A stretch of DNA of 64,000 nt from Bugula neritina (GCA_964035545.1 OZ037766.1:8193722-8257721), one strand, 5' to 3'. Shown: positions 47,001-59,441, numbered from the stretch's first letter. Notes: a model not told the origin generated them from the letters alone. Numbers and translations are program-made.

Positions 47001-50000
47001 GGTGATAGAGGATTCCCCCATCCTCTTCAACTTTTTTCATAGCTAGTCTTTCGGGATCTCCTGCCACCAGGATTGCTTCCTGCCCATCGGCCTACAAATA
47101 CAGACCACAGGCTTAAACATAAAAAAAACTTTGAAACAAATTTTAATCGGATAAATGTTTTTCCAGGACAAACTAGACCTGCGGGCTGCAATGTCTATGT
47201 GTAACAGTTTTCTAAAGATATGGAAATAATGGCTGCTCTGATTATGGCAGGCTCAACTAGAAATGAAAATTCGGAGAGTAAGCAAATCGGTCAATTTATT
47301 TTTAATACAAATCTTTAAGAACACAAAATTAGTGCTCAAGTTAAGTTAATAAGTAAATGGAGTACATAAAAAATTCTCCAATGGTACCAATATTTACAAA
47401 AGCTAAATTGTAACTCAAATCAAGAAGATGTAATTTTTGTATGATCTAATAAGTTTTTATTCAGCTGGTTTTTCATCTATGCTGAAGAGCATATAAAGCA
47501 TGTTTAGCCTGTCCATTACATACTACACATGACAATAAACTATTAGAGAGTTGTAAAATTTACAAGATTTAATAACTGAATCAAAATCTAAGTACCATTA
47601 ACTGCCTATCAATTTACTTAAAGGGTTACTGTGCCCAGAAGGAAAGCTGCATCGGAGGGAAGGCTCAAGTTAAACTTTAACGTAATTGAATATAAACTAT
47701 AAAATTTAACTTAAACCTATTGCTCAAAGTTAAACCATAATTAATTGGTTACACAATTTTATATAAAAGAATTGAATAGTGCTTAAATTTACCGATAAAA
47801 AGTTATTTTTATATTTGAAAACTACAGCATAAACAATCAAGCACTAACACCCTAATCGTTCTTAGATGTTCAAAAGAAAATGTGTAATTGACACCAATAT
47901 TTAGTAAAGCATAGAGGCCTGCATAATTGCACTTATTATTGTAAACATGGGTCTAGACATTGAATTGATATTTTATCTAAATATTGGCATGAATGAAACT
48001 ATCATTGTCTAGTAACATGTATATCATTGTTTTGAGAAAATATGTAATTACATATGTGTGAATTGCAAATATGTTACATATTGATTACACTAAAAGTTAA
48101 AAAGCTATATAAACAACACTTTAATTTGATAGCTTTTTTCATGGGCATCAATGCTTTTAGACATTCCTAGAGTTTTACATGTGCATGTAAATAAAAATAG
48201 TATGTACTGTTAAAGGTCTGCTAGAAAAATAATGTATGCAAGTATGTAATTATATATCGCATTGTTGGTATAATGAAGCCGTGTTAAACAAGCTCTTCCA
48301 TGTCCATTAAATAAAGTATGATTATGGTTATACCCACTTGTAATATTTTTATTTGCAGATGTCTTGCTAGATTTCATGTCTTTCAAGTGGATTGCACGTA
48401 ATTTAGACGTTAAAATCCGCTACTAGGCCATTGTGTTATGTTATAGTAATAATTCAGTGTGATTCCATCTTCAATGCTTGTTCTTCTCATTTAGATATAT
48501 TGACACACGCACATTCAATTTACTGTTTTTAGCAAGGTAAAGTAAACATACATGGTTTAAATCAGTTAGCAAACATACAGAGTACCAGATTAAATCTCGT
48601 GAGAAAATATAACAAGACTCTGATGTTACATTATAAAGAAATAGAAGATCAAAAAGATGGAACAAGTGCACACTGTGTTGAAGCATGTGCTACTGCAACC
48701 TAAATCTCTATTCATAATGCATGCATCTATATTTAAATATTGTGCAACATGCATTATCTAATAAAAGAAAAGATAGATGCCTCCACTTAAGACTTTGCTA
48801 TGACGTAGTTTCCCAACGAATACAAATCTTTGCTCGATCCCAGTTACATTTCATTCCAAGTAACAGTTTTTACGAATTAATTGCTTGCAAAAATTGATAC
48901 TTTATTTGAATATGGATACATAATTGAGATATCAGAAATTTACAGTTTGGTTAATGCACCATGATGCCTTGCAACTTGAATAATTCTAGCAGAGTATACT
49001 TTGTCTATACTTTGTACCAGAACAGCGCTGCCAATAACTAGGTGAGAGTCAAGCCTATGATAGTGATACCAAATAAGAAGGGCATCAAAAGCTTAAGACG
49101 TTGTGATTCGTAATTTTCATATACTTGGTTTAAACAATGATATATAATGCAAAATAAAATTATAAAATCTCACCAGGAAAGTATGATACTCAACAGATAT
49201 ACAAAATGCTTTTTGAACAAGACTAAATTAGAAAAACTCTTTCTTAATATAATGGCAATACAGAATTCAATTCGCATGCCTTGGTCAACTTGAGATGTCC
49301 ATTTGTATGTTATAAGCAATGTGAGCTGATTGTTTGAAACAAGAAGTGATGCTCTTTGTTTAATTTTTCTTAAAAGGACAATTAATTGCTTTAACAGAAA
49401 ATTCATTGACTTATTGAACTTGTAGGCAGCTGCCCCACACTTATTTATGAGTAGTAACTATGTGCAAACATTCCCGACAATCTGAGACTTGATCTGTAAC
49501 CAATATGTGTCAGAGCTTTTAAAAAGCTTAAAATAGATAAATATAGATTTTATATTCAATTGGTAGAATGATAGAGGAAACATTGCTTAGTTGCATTTAG
49601 TTAATTTGTACACTAATGCACAGGTTTCCCCTGTTTAAATAAAGCAAGTTGGTTATTAAAAACTCCATCAATTTAAATAACCAATATTCAAATATATAGT
49701 ACTAGGCAATAAAGATGGCTCACCTTTAATCAATAGCTACACTTATGATGCAAACGAGTTGTAGCCAAGCAAGAAAATTACAAGGAGTAGCGAACTCTCA
49801 TAAGATTTGACCTCAGAATGGAGGAAAATGTCTGGATAAAGTGGATTGATAAACTTATTTACTAACCAAAGCAGAAGCATAGAAACAACTCATACAAAAA
49901 ATATTTCCTTAATTCAAAAAGCACCAAAAATTAAAAAAAATTATATTTGGAGAAAAAAATGTTCAAGGTATTATTTTTAACTGATGACTATTACTAAAAG

Positions 50001-53000
50001 GAACATGGTTACCCAAACAAACCTTCAGAAAGAATGTTGTATTACAGCTCAAGTGGTTTTAAAACACGAAAACCTTAAATTTAGACAGAGTATATAAGTA
50101 CATTAACCCCTTGACAAGCTATTTTGAAATTCTGATGAGATGGTCACATAATGGAACTTTACATATTTTCAGAAACTTAAAACTCAATTAATACTGTGTG
50201 AATCTGCCATGCAAGATTTTTCACTAAATTGTCTTGATGCCACAAAGTATGTCCATACACTCTTAGCAATGTTAACACTTGAGATTCCAGTGTAATCAAG
50301 CAAACCGATAAACAATGTATATTGCATGTGCTGAACTTTCTTACTTTGAAGCATTTCAAGAAAACGACTCATTATTAAAAATTTTATTGCATAACTTAAA
50401 GATTAGATTATGTCTGACACCTACTACAAAAAATTAAAGGAATTTTTCCATAGACAACAGTCAATTACATGATCAAAGTTACTAAATAACTCACACTTAT
50501 TTAACTTATTTAAATGTCACACATAATTTAGTGTGTAACCCATTGTTATGTGCTTTACAAAAAAATAAACCAATAAAAACAAGCTAAATGTACAAAAGCA
50601 CAAAAGAATACAATATACTAAAATAGTTTATCTAGTGTGTTGATCAGCAACATAGCCATATAATTACAATTTCTACATAGTGTGACGTCCATTCCCCTAG
50701 TCACTGTTTCTATGTGGGGGAACTCTGTTGACTAAACATAATGCGTACAGTATTTTTCCAATACAAACGCTATGACAAATGAGTTGAAGCTGCTACACAT
50801 ATACACACTTAAAGCTTGCTGTCTGTATGAATTACGCCAAATATCGGTTTATACTTCTACATGATTACAACTTCACTAGTCGCCAGTAATACACTCTCTT
50901 GTACAAGAAGTATAAAAGTTACAACTAATCATTGATTACCCCGAGACTATAGGTCCAGTAATGGAGAAATATGGAAAATTCTGTGTTCTACATTTCATAG
51001 AAAAAGTTATGTTATCAAAAGATTTTCAATCTTCACTCAAAATCAAAAGTCCCAAAAAACCATTAAATAACTTAAGCTATTAAAATTTCTCAGTTACTGC
51101 ATATAAGCTGTGTTGATGATTGCAAAATATCTAAAGAAAAACGACTCAAATAAAGTATTTTTAGATTTGCACTTTTTGCAATACAAATACTGTTACTAAT
51201 ACTAATGCTAGCGCCAATACTGTACTAATATTAAAACTAGTACTAATACTAATACTAGCACTAGTACTAATACTAACACTGCTACTAATACTAATACTGT
51301 TACTAATACTAATACTAGTACTAATACTGCTACTAATACTAATACTGTTACTAATACTAATACTAGTACTAATACTGTTACTAGTACTAATACTGTTACT
51401 AGTACTAGTCATTACTTACTGGCTTCAAATCTCTGTAGCCTTTCATCAAATCCGCAAGTCTTGCTTGAAATCCAGGAGCAAACATTTCAGGATTAACAGC
51501 TATAAAACACTGCCCCTGCAAACATAACCACGTAATGTTTATAAATACAATATAACCCCCTATGGACATAGGCATATAAACAAGCAAGTAGAACTTGGAG
51601 CTCCAAGACTGCTGCTTTCCAAAGGTTTCTCATCAGTTAAAGAGTCAATCAGAGATGGAAGACACAATGCTGACCCAGAAACATAAACTTAGCATTGCAA
51701 AACCTTCTTCAACAAATTGACAAGGAAGTAAAATCCAGAGCTCAATTCAACCTTACAAAATATCAGCTGTTGGAACTTTGTAAACAGAACAGACAACTGT
51801 GCTCTTCTGCATGGCTCTACTTTAACAATACCAGTCATCAGATGTAAATGTAGCTATAGGTGTACATATAGTTGTATGTGTGTAGGTATACGTGTACGTG
51901 AAGTTGTACAAGTGTAGGTGTACACAGTACATGTGAGTGTGTGTGTAGGTGTACATTTATAAGTGAAGGTGCAGGTGTAGGTGCACATGTAAGTATATGT
52001 GTAGGTGTAAATGTGTAGGTGTAGATGTGTAAGTGTAGATGTGTAGGTGCATATGTAGGTGTAGATGTGTAGGTGTATGTGTAGAAGTACATGTACAGGC
52101 GTAGAGCGTAGGTAGTAGCAAGTTACCAGGTTGGCGTAGCCTTCATTAGATTGCCAGGTTCTCACATTGTTGCCATAATGAGAGCCACTCAGAATTCCGC
52201 ATAGAATTTCCACCATCATTGCCAAGCCAGACCCCTTATACCCACCTTAAACATTACAATCATACACTCAAGTAGCAATATTAATAATAAACATTCGGAA
52301 CGTAAGATAATTTAACAACACACAACACTTTATAAAAAGAGAATGTCAAAAAGTTTAGATATTGAACTTATAGCACAAAAATAGATGGTTGTGACTAGAC
52401 CACTCACTAGTTTCCTCTGGCCCTCCTAGAGGATACAGCCCTCCACTCTTCAGAACTTCCTGAGGATCTGTGCAATTCTCACCACTGCTATTTGTACCCC
52501 AGCCATTCGGCAACTTGACGTCTTTTCTTCTTGCAACTTCAACCTGAGAAATATGTGTTACAGACACGTGACTTATCTCAACATCGAAACAGCATTGCCT
52601 GGTCACCATGGCTTAGAAGTAAAGTACAGGTTTGTGCTAGCTGATCCCACTAAGGCAAAATAGAAGACCATCTATGATGGAAAATTTTTGATATAGATGC
52701 GTAGATCAATAAAATAAAAAAAAATTGTCAAGAACTTTCATTTAGGTGCAGTAGCAGAGAAATTCCAATAGCCTAGCTTCTTTAACAGAGCTTCTTCAGA
52801 TATTTCATCTAGACACAAACTTTTATGAGATTCTCCAGTCCTGCACTATCAGAATCTTCCAGAGCTACTTGATAATACTTTTTGAGCTAAACTGTTAATT
52901 TGTAAGCTCAATAAAATTTAAAACTTGGCAGAATTTTGAATAAAAAACACTTATTTTCCAATTAACTGATAGCACTCATCAAGTGATATGACAGGCTTTA

Positions 53001-56000
53001 ACCTCACCAACTATTAAACTTTCTTGATGCAATAGATTTGCCAAAGTCTATGAATGAACTGTCCAAGGCAGAAGGAGAACAAATATTTTATTACCTCACA
53101 GAAATATAAACCACAGACAAAGACACATTAAATCATCACCTAAATTAAACACCATCAGTCAAACTTTTTAGCAAAAACAAAAAACAACAGGAAACAGAAA
53201 GCTAAAAGTTTTGTGGCTAAACATTATTATGCAAATACAGCAAAATGATAATTAAGTATTAATTAATTATTTTGACCCACGAGGTGTTGTTGACTAGCCG
53301 TTACAGCCCCAACAATATAAGTTCTTTTCTAGTTCTTAGTCTACACAAAATTATATGTATTTGCTATTTTAGTCTAGAAAGTATTAACTGTTTGAAAAAT
53401 CTAAAATTGCCAAGTTAAAGAAGAGCCTATGACACTGTTAAGAGCTATGATCTAAAAGCCCCACAGTTATGCCAAAGGGACTTGAAACTATACATGAAAA
53501 TCACCATTTCTACAAGTGGTACATTTGAAAGTTATAAATAGCTAAAAGCTGCTGTTACAGACACAATGAATCACATTAAAGTTATCTGATGATCAGCAGA
53601 CAAGTTGACAAACAAAGCCAGACAAAGCAAGACACAAGGTCAGCATTGATGAATCACACTTAAGAGTTACTAAAAATATACACTTAGTGGCAGCATAATT
53701 AAAAATAGATTTTTTAATTATTGTAGGTGAAAAGTGGTGTTTATAAGCTGCTTAACATTGCAAACATGTTTCAACATTTTAAGTGTATTTGTTTATAGAC
53801 CCAGACAACAAAGAATAATAGAGTTTAGAAGAAAAGCATAGAAGCTGCCAAAATTTGACAAATTAATTTGAGACTAGAATTTGATATGAATAAACTGGCT
53901 GGTGGAGAACACGTACCTTCCCTTGAGCTACAGCAGTGGTAGCCATGTCAAGGACAAATGGGTCTTCAGGGTTTGTGGACGGAGCAGCACAAGTTATAGG
54001 ATTAGTACCTAGATATCTCTGCAGTGATAAAAGTAATCAGGCAATTAGTTTTTCTATTTACATTCAGAAGCTGGATTAGAAAATGACTTAAATTTAGATT
54101 AAAGAGTTTTGAGCTAAAAGCCCTCATTCACACTTTGCCGTATAGCACGCCGTAACGTAAAATGTCAGCCATTTTTAATATGTCTGGGCTGAAGTTTTCA
54201 AAGTCCGATATTAGGCACGATCTATGACACTTCGTTGGACAATTATATCCAATGAGTTAACGCAAAAGTTTTTCCGTCGAACAGGAGCCCGCCGGAATTT
54301 GTTTGAATCAAGCAGCGCTTGATCCTAACACACCGTACAGGAAGCTCAGACATTTGTAAAAATGGTTGATATTTTACGTTACGGCGTACGATACGACAAA
54401 GTGTGAATGAGGGGTAAGATAAAAGTCAACAAAATGATTTCAGTAATAACGAATAACTCATATAGTACTGCCTACACTGGTCACTTTGGAAAATTATACT
54501 CTCGATGTGACCTTGTGCTCAAAGAGATTACCCACCGGTAGTGTTATTATAACTTCGATATAGTCCTGTTACTAATTTTTGGTTGAGTCATGAAAATGAA
54601 ACTGGTTTTCTGAATTAATATGCTTACCTCCTTTGACCGGGTAGGAACCAGGAATGGTGATGAGTTGGTGAAGGAAAAGCCCTACAGCAAACACATCACA
54701 CACTGGTTAGCACAATCCAGTTTGACAGTAGAGAATGCCAGTTGGTGCACAAATACTTCATGTAAACTAAGGGTATTGGATACTCAGGTAAAATAATCAA
54801 AGCCGAAACCCACTTCTATTTTATATAATGTTTTGATAAAAATGCTGCAGTATGAAAACATGTGAGAATGAATAAAATACTGAAAGCAGACATTTTACTT
54901 ATAGTCATATAGTAAAAATTGTTTACTAAATATTGATTTAGTATCAGTCTGAGACTTGGTTACTAAGCCTTGTGAATTGCATCAACATTCATTATCTTTA
55001 ACGACTTGCCTCATAGAATATAAGATTGGTACTAAAAATAAAATAATTTCTCTCATGAGTACATTTGTAACTATCCTAAATCAGTTTAGACCTATGATTA
55101 GATAACATGTACATTGCAGTATGCTTTCAAGCACACAACATAATGGCGTGCCTGAACACTATGTGTGTATTGGATTTGCAACGGTAAATTCGTGAACTTG
55201 AATCAATGTCTTGACTTACCATAAGGCCTTGCTCAACAGCCTGTAAACTATACATGCCAGCTATACCATAATGATTGGAGTGATTTGCTGCTACCCATCC
55301 CACGCCAGCTTCTTTTGCTTTTTTTATTGCAACTGACATGGCAAAATTTCCAACTACGCAGCCCATGGCATTGTTCCCATTCACTAATGCTGTCGAAACG
55401 GTTTCCTTTTCAATGAACGGATCGTTTTCAACGATCACAGATTTAGATTTAACCTCATTCACATATTTTTCTGCAATAAGAAATTTATATGTAGTGTATT
55501 GAGGAAAATTGAAACAAAAGTAAAAAAATTAGAGTTGTCTTCTCATGATTAACTAGTATAAAACAATTCATAAAAAATAGCTGCAAGAGTTGTGTTTCCC
55601 TTCCCTTCTAAAGTGCTCAATGTTTAGTTGAACATATTTAACAATATCCTTTTTATAAAATAATTTACCAGAAAATTTCAAGATAAAAATATGGGTTCGA
55701 TGGAGGCCTAAAAAAGAGAGTTAATTCCAACCTAACTAAAAACATAATTCAACTACAATAATATTAGAAAATTTTTTAAACATTTGTTGTTACTCAATAT
55801 CTAGAGTGTCTTAATCAACTGTTGTAAGCATTGACAGTTTTTAGATGCCAAAATATTAAAGCTGTTCAACACCTGGGTCCAGCACCTCGACTACCTTTGC
55901 TATTGTGCATATGGACCCTCATCACTGATTTTTTTTCTATTTTTCAACCTATGACATAAACTACTATTTTGATGAAAATACAAACAAGCAAACAAACAAA

Positions 56001-56205
56001 CAAACCTTTCATGTTGGTACATAACAGACACTGCTAGCATACCTAATCGATTTAGACCATGACTGTAATGTCCTCTTTGATCAGCTAGGACTAGCACATC
56101 AGCCAGAGCCTGTGCATGACTCGGCTGTGTTCCAATGGCTACCATTGAAGACACAACAAAATTCTTAGCATCCTCAACCTTAACAATGTAATTCTTTTCT
56201 GCCAT
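44070..56205 (-). CDS. Malate/L-lactate dehydrogenase (Ldh_2) family NAD(P)-dependent oxidoreductase
   Basis: Exons in coding order: 56043-56205, 55220-55470, 54628-54681, 53917-54018, 52408-52543, 52127-52245, 51420-51515, 46981-47091, 44070-44126. Total 1089 bp, 362 residues, the usual family length. The start at 56205 sits in a textbook CCACCATGG context. Family motifs in order: DQRGHYSHGLNRL (catalytic His region), AANHSNHYGIAGMY, FSFTNSSPFLVPTRS, LGTNPITCAAPS, FVLDMATTAVAQGKVE, GYKGSGLAMMVEIL and FIAVNPEMF. The family reduces 2-oxo acids such as oxaloacetate, pyruvate or sulfopyruvate, or cyclic imines, with NAD(P)H; the substrate here is unknown. No signal peptide is seen. The frame stays open 39 codons upstream to an ATG at 56322, which could give a longer N-terminus. 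The last exon is tiny (18 codons) and lies 2.9 kb from its neighbour, so it is easily missed. Confidence 0.9.
44363..44373 (+). repeat. Poly-G tract (11 G)
   Basis: Eleven G on the plus strand, in the last intron of the dehydrogenase gene. Confidence 0.85.
44605..44895 (+). other. Candidate unassigned exon on the plus strand
   Basis: A frame open for 96 codons directly after an acceptor-like TTGTCTCTAG. It begins AYHENYSSSQSELGSTDSKS and runs to a TGA at 44893-44895. The first 100 bases are markedly GC-richer than the surroundings and read like an intracellular protein. The second half looks like random AT-rich sequence, so a real exon would end near 44700, but no strong donor is visible there. 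It lies inside the last intron of the dehydrogenase gene on the opposite strand. No partner exon was found. Confidence 0.25.
47092..51182 (-). other. Large intron of the dehydrogenase gene
   Basis: About 4 kb of AT-rich intron between exons 51420-51515 and 46981-47091. Scattered ORFs below 80 codons have no splice or family support. I see nothing else in it. Confidence 0.5.
51183..51410. repeat. Degenerate (ACTAAT)n hexamer array
   Basis: About 38 units of ACTAAT, with ACTAGT, ACTGTT and ACTGCT variants. It ends only 8 nt from the 5' splice site of dehydrogenase exon 51420-51515. On the gene's strand it reads ATTAGT/ATTAGC. An apparent Ser/Ile/Thr-repeat ORF comes from the array. Confidence 0.85.
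51850..52108. repeat. GTGTAGGTGTACAT-type minisatellite
   Basis: Imperfect GTAGGTGTA, GTAGATGTGTAAGTGTA and similar units over about 260 bp. It lies just downstream (gene sense) of the 5' splice site of exon 52127-52245. Overlapping Thr/Tyr/His-rich ORFs are artefacts. Confidence 0.75.
52544..53916 (-). other. Dehydrogenase intron
   Basis: About 1.4 kb of AT-rich intron between exons 53917-54018 and 52408-52543. Nothing else supported was seen. Confidence 0.5.
54121..54413. mobile_element. MITE with long terminal inverted repeats
   Basis: A 293-bp element in a dehydrogenase intron. Its left end CCCTCATTCACACTTTGCCG is mirrored at the right end. Similarity between the ends runs inward for about 75 bp with few mismatches, including CGCCGTAACGTAAAAT and ATGTCTG. 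The centre is unpaired and has no ORF. I could not define a clear target-site duplication, so the superfamily is unassigned. Confidence 0.75.
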
Positions 56206-56663
56206 GGTGGAAAGTCGAAGAGCAGGTGTTCTGGCCTGTCCTGCTATAGCACTGTCACAAATCAAACATCTGTTGAAGTTAAGTATAGTTCGAAATACGT
56301 TGGTTTTGGGCCAGGAAATCATTTTTCGAATTTCATAAATTTACATTAATTCTACAACATAGAATACTCAACATGAGTTTGTTACATGTCTGGTTGACTA
56401 CTTCTATTAAATTACTCTACAATATAGGACAGGCGCTGATCCGATTTTAATGACGAACTTTGACAAGAGAATAGAGGTTCAAACAGATTATTACAAGTAT
56501 AAGTATGAAGAAATGCTGGGAACACTCTAAACAACAAGAGCAATTATTTTGATAATTCAAGAAAGTCTTTAAATTTATTAACTGCAGCAAAACTAGTGCA
56601 AGTTTCTTGCTTACATTTCTCTCCAATTGAATCCAGTTATTTTTTAATGGCAAGGCAAAATAA

Positions 56664-56666
<3 letters not shown>

Positions 56667-56738
<72 letters not shown>
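56667..56738. repeat. (AT)36 microsatellite
   Basis: An uninterrupted AT dinucleotide run upstream of the dehydrogenase start codon. Confidence 0.95.
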
Positions 56739-56743
<5 letters not shown>

Positions 56744-57896
56744 GATCATGGCTATTGTGCTCAATATAAGTATGCAACTTCTCAAAAACTTCATATTTCA
56801 AAATGCAAGCAGAAAATTTTGTAGAAAAATTTAAATCAACTTTTAGGGTATCTTCGTCAAATATTTTGAACTTAAAAAGCACTTGAAAATAATAAAATAG
56901 CATATCCTAGTGAACTATGTTATGCTACTATAAAATATAGGTAGTTCCAACACAGATTTGGCTAAACGTTTTATTGAGCCATTTCAATAAGTGCAATAAT
57001 CTTTCATGTATTATACCTGTGCCATACAAGTTTGCTCTATTAGCTACATCATTTATTCAAGAGTATTATTTTTATTTATAGCTGTATACAAGTTATTTCT
57101 CAAAAAACATTTACCAGGTAAAATCTTAATGAAGATTTTTATTAACCACATTATTTTAGACAGCTTTTTTGCATGTATCCATAAATAACTGAAATTTTGG
57201 TAGTGGCAAATATTAGCCTAACAAAAATGCATATTGATATATGGAAATCAAGAGAAGACAGAAATATTTATGGAGGTAGAGTGCCAACTGAAGTACATAA
57301 AACGTTCAACAGCCACCATAGACAACCCAAATAACACAAAATTAGTTTTTCATAGAACTAATATATATATTTTTGTCAGACTGAGATCTTAGTGCATTGA
57401 AAAAATACTGAATACTATAACCAAACATATTTAACTTGCCACCTTCTTTTAGCTTATTGGCTAAGATCTAAAAGTCATAAAAACCATGCATAAGACGAAA
57501 AGCTATATTTAGAATTTCTACACCCTTGTCAGATATGCACATGCCTTAACTAACTCACAAACCGCCATACATAAAAGGCATCACTTTATACCTTATATAC
57601 ACCATCATGATGCACTATGTCCAATTACCTAAATTTGGTGACTAAATTATTAACAATGCTAAAATATGCACAGTTCATACAGCAAAAATGCATGTAATTG
57701 CAGAATTACCAAGCAATATTTGATATTTATCATAAGACATATTAGATAAATTATATCAAAACGGGTGTAGGTCATTTCGTACCCACTTTTTCAGGTTTCG
57801 TACACATCTATATAAATTAATTAAAATACATAATTTTTTATATTTATTTCTTATTTGATGTTTGATCATATATATTTTTGTTTCAAAAAACATGAT
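56739..57896. other. Intergenic region upstream of the dehydrogenase gene
   Basis: About 1.2 kb of AT-rich sequence with no supported ORF or RNA gene. The dehydrogenase promoter lies somewhere between 56206 and here and could not be located. Confidence 0.4.
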
Positions 57897-57985
57897 GAGA
57901 GAGAGAGGGGGGAGAGAGAGGGGGAGGAGAGAGAGAGGGGGAAGAGAGAGAGAGGGGGGAGAGGGGAGAGAGAGAGGGGGAGAGG
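57897..57985 (+). repeat. 89-bp polypurine (GA/G) tract
   Basis: A pure purine run made of GAGAGA blocks alternating with G4-G6 runs. Such polypurine tracts can form triplex DNA. An apparent Ser/Pro/Leu-rich ORF on the other strand is a by-product. Confidence 0.95.
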
Positions 57986-58079
57986 TTTGGGATAACCCAT
58001 TAAAACAATCAAAGAAGCCAGACACAATGTAGCACACATGAGTTATACCAATATGTTTTCACAATCTATCTTATTCTGT

Positions 58080-58430
58080 ATCAAACCTACTATCTACTTC
58101 CAGTATTCACTATTCTGATTCAGATTCAGTATGAGTACTATCAGTAACTATCAGCATGATTTTCAGTGTCACTATGAATAATAATTCTGAATATGATAGT
58201 GATACTGGCTATTATTATGACTATAAGCATCACCACCACTATGATGCTGCCTATGCCGTGCCTATGACCATCAGATTCATTATGATTATCATTATGACTA
58301 TGACTATGATTATGAGTATGATTATCACTATGAACATCAGTGTCACAGTCACCATGAAGCATCACTATTAGTATGACTATGAGTCAGTATGAATGATTAT
58401 GATGATTGTTGAGTGTATCGCTATCAGTAT
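58080..58430. repeat. Degenerate TATGAT/TATGAC simple-repeat tract
   Basis: Interspersed ATGATTATGACTATGA-like triplets. They keep both strands open, giving a His-rich reading on one and Met/Ile on the other, so these ORFs are not genes. Confidence 0.75.
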
Positions 58431-58458
58431 TACTTCAGTTTATGACCTCATCTGAGGT

Positions 58459-59020
58459 AGGACTTCCCAGCAGCTACTGGAATGTCTATAGGAAAGCCTC
58501 TAGCGACAACTTATATTAGACCAGGGTGAGCACTTGTTACAGCATTGCGATTTTGTATTTAGTTATTATATTCTCGCATTGTTCGTGGCAGAAAACAAGT
58601 GTGGAACATGCTTTTCCTAGCCGATATTGAGATAAGCTCTCCTCTGGCAGCTATTCAGGTGGTTACAGTTACAAACACCCTGTCTTCAATAATCTCATCA
58701 TAGGCTGTGGATAAAGGTTGGTGTTGATCCTCATTCATTTTCTCTTCTGTATTCCAGTTACCGAAGTCCTAACTCATCCCTCGCCTCAGATGCACTGACG
58801 CGTCCCTTCATATTACTTATGAACCGTATGGCCATGTTCTGGACCAGCTCTATATCATGCACCTTGCTTCTAGCCGCAGGATCCCAAACCACAACTGCAT
58901 AATCAATTACAATAGCCTATATAGACTTGTATAAGCCAGTAGCTTAGCATCCTTTGGGGCATCATAATCATACATCAGGTGCTTGATCCCCCCAAAGACA
59001 TTCTGGGACTCGGTACACTT
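58459..59020 (-). pseudogene. Decayed LINE reverse transcriptase, C-terminal part
   Basis: The minus strand reads, across frameshifts and stops, AVVVWDPAARSKVHDIELVQ, then NMAIRFISNMKGRVSASEAR and DELGLR. Further on comes SMFHTCFLPRTMREYNN. These match the C-terminal part of non-LTR (CR1/L2/Jockey-like) retrotransposon ORF2: the VWDP region, the VQ...A.R.I segment and the terminal FFPRTIREWN motif. It is broken and cannot encode a working enzyme. Only the 3' end of the element is present, as expected for 5'-truncated insertions. Confidence 0.7.
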
Positions 59021-59034
59021 CTCATTTATATGCT

Positions 59035-59280
59035 ATTATATGCTATTATTTATAATTATATGCTATTATTTATATAACTATAACTATACGTATGACTACT
59101 AGTTACAAGTTACAGATTTATACTTATAGTATAACTACTAGTGTTGGTACTACTAGTATAACTATAAATATTACTATTAGTATAACCGATAACTTATATT
59201 ACTATTACTATTAGTATTAGTATTACTATTATTATTTACTATTACTATTAGTATTAGTAATACTAATAGTATTACTATTA
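59035..59280. repeat. Degenerate (TACTAT/TTAGTA)n simple repeat
   Basis: Runs of TATTACTATTAGTATTA and variants lie between the two LINE tails. The words are related to those of the hexamer array near 51.2 kb. Confidence 0.8.
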
Positions 59281-59282
59281 CA

Positions 59283-59441
59283 AATACCCCGGAAAGTTTT
59301 ATCCAAACTAGGGCCCAAACACTAGGACAGCCAAGATCAGTCAGCACCAATAATAACTGCTATTATAACAGCTTCTTGCCACGAACAATCCGTGACCTTA
59401 AAGGGAACAATCCTTGCAAGACTAATTTACACACAGAATAA
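59283..59441 (+). pseudogene. Second LINE reverse-transcriptase tail, opposite orientation
   Basis: An open plus-strand reading of 52 codons ending in TAA. It contains CYYNSFLPRTIRDLKGNNPC, the extreme C-terminal motif of non-LTR retrotransposon ORF2, preceded by IQTRAQTLGQPRS. Nothing upstream continues the enzyme. It faces away from the minus-strand copy at 58459-59020. Confidence 0.6.

Noticed and set aside
51838-52225. Thr/Tyr/His-rich ORFs of 84 and 123 codons
   Set aside because: They run through the GTGTAGGTG minisatellite; only the part at 52127-52245 is a genuine dehydrogenase exon.
55690-55710. A GGGTTCGA-like tRNA T-arm motif
   Set aside because: No acceptor stem, D-arm or anticodon arm can be built around it.
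57756-58037. A Ser/Pro/Leu-rich ORF
   Set aside because: It is the complement of the polypurine tract.
58141-58371. Overlapping ORFs on both strands (His/Asp-rich and Met/Ile-rich)
   Set aside because: The TATGAT-type simple repeat keeps frames open on both strands; there is no start context, splice or family support.
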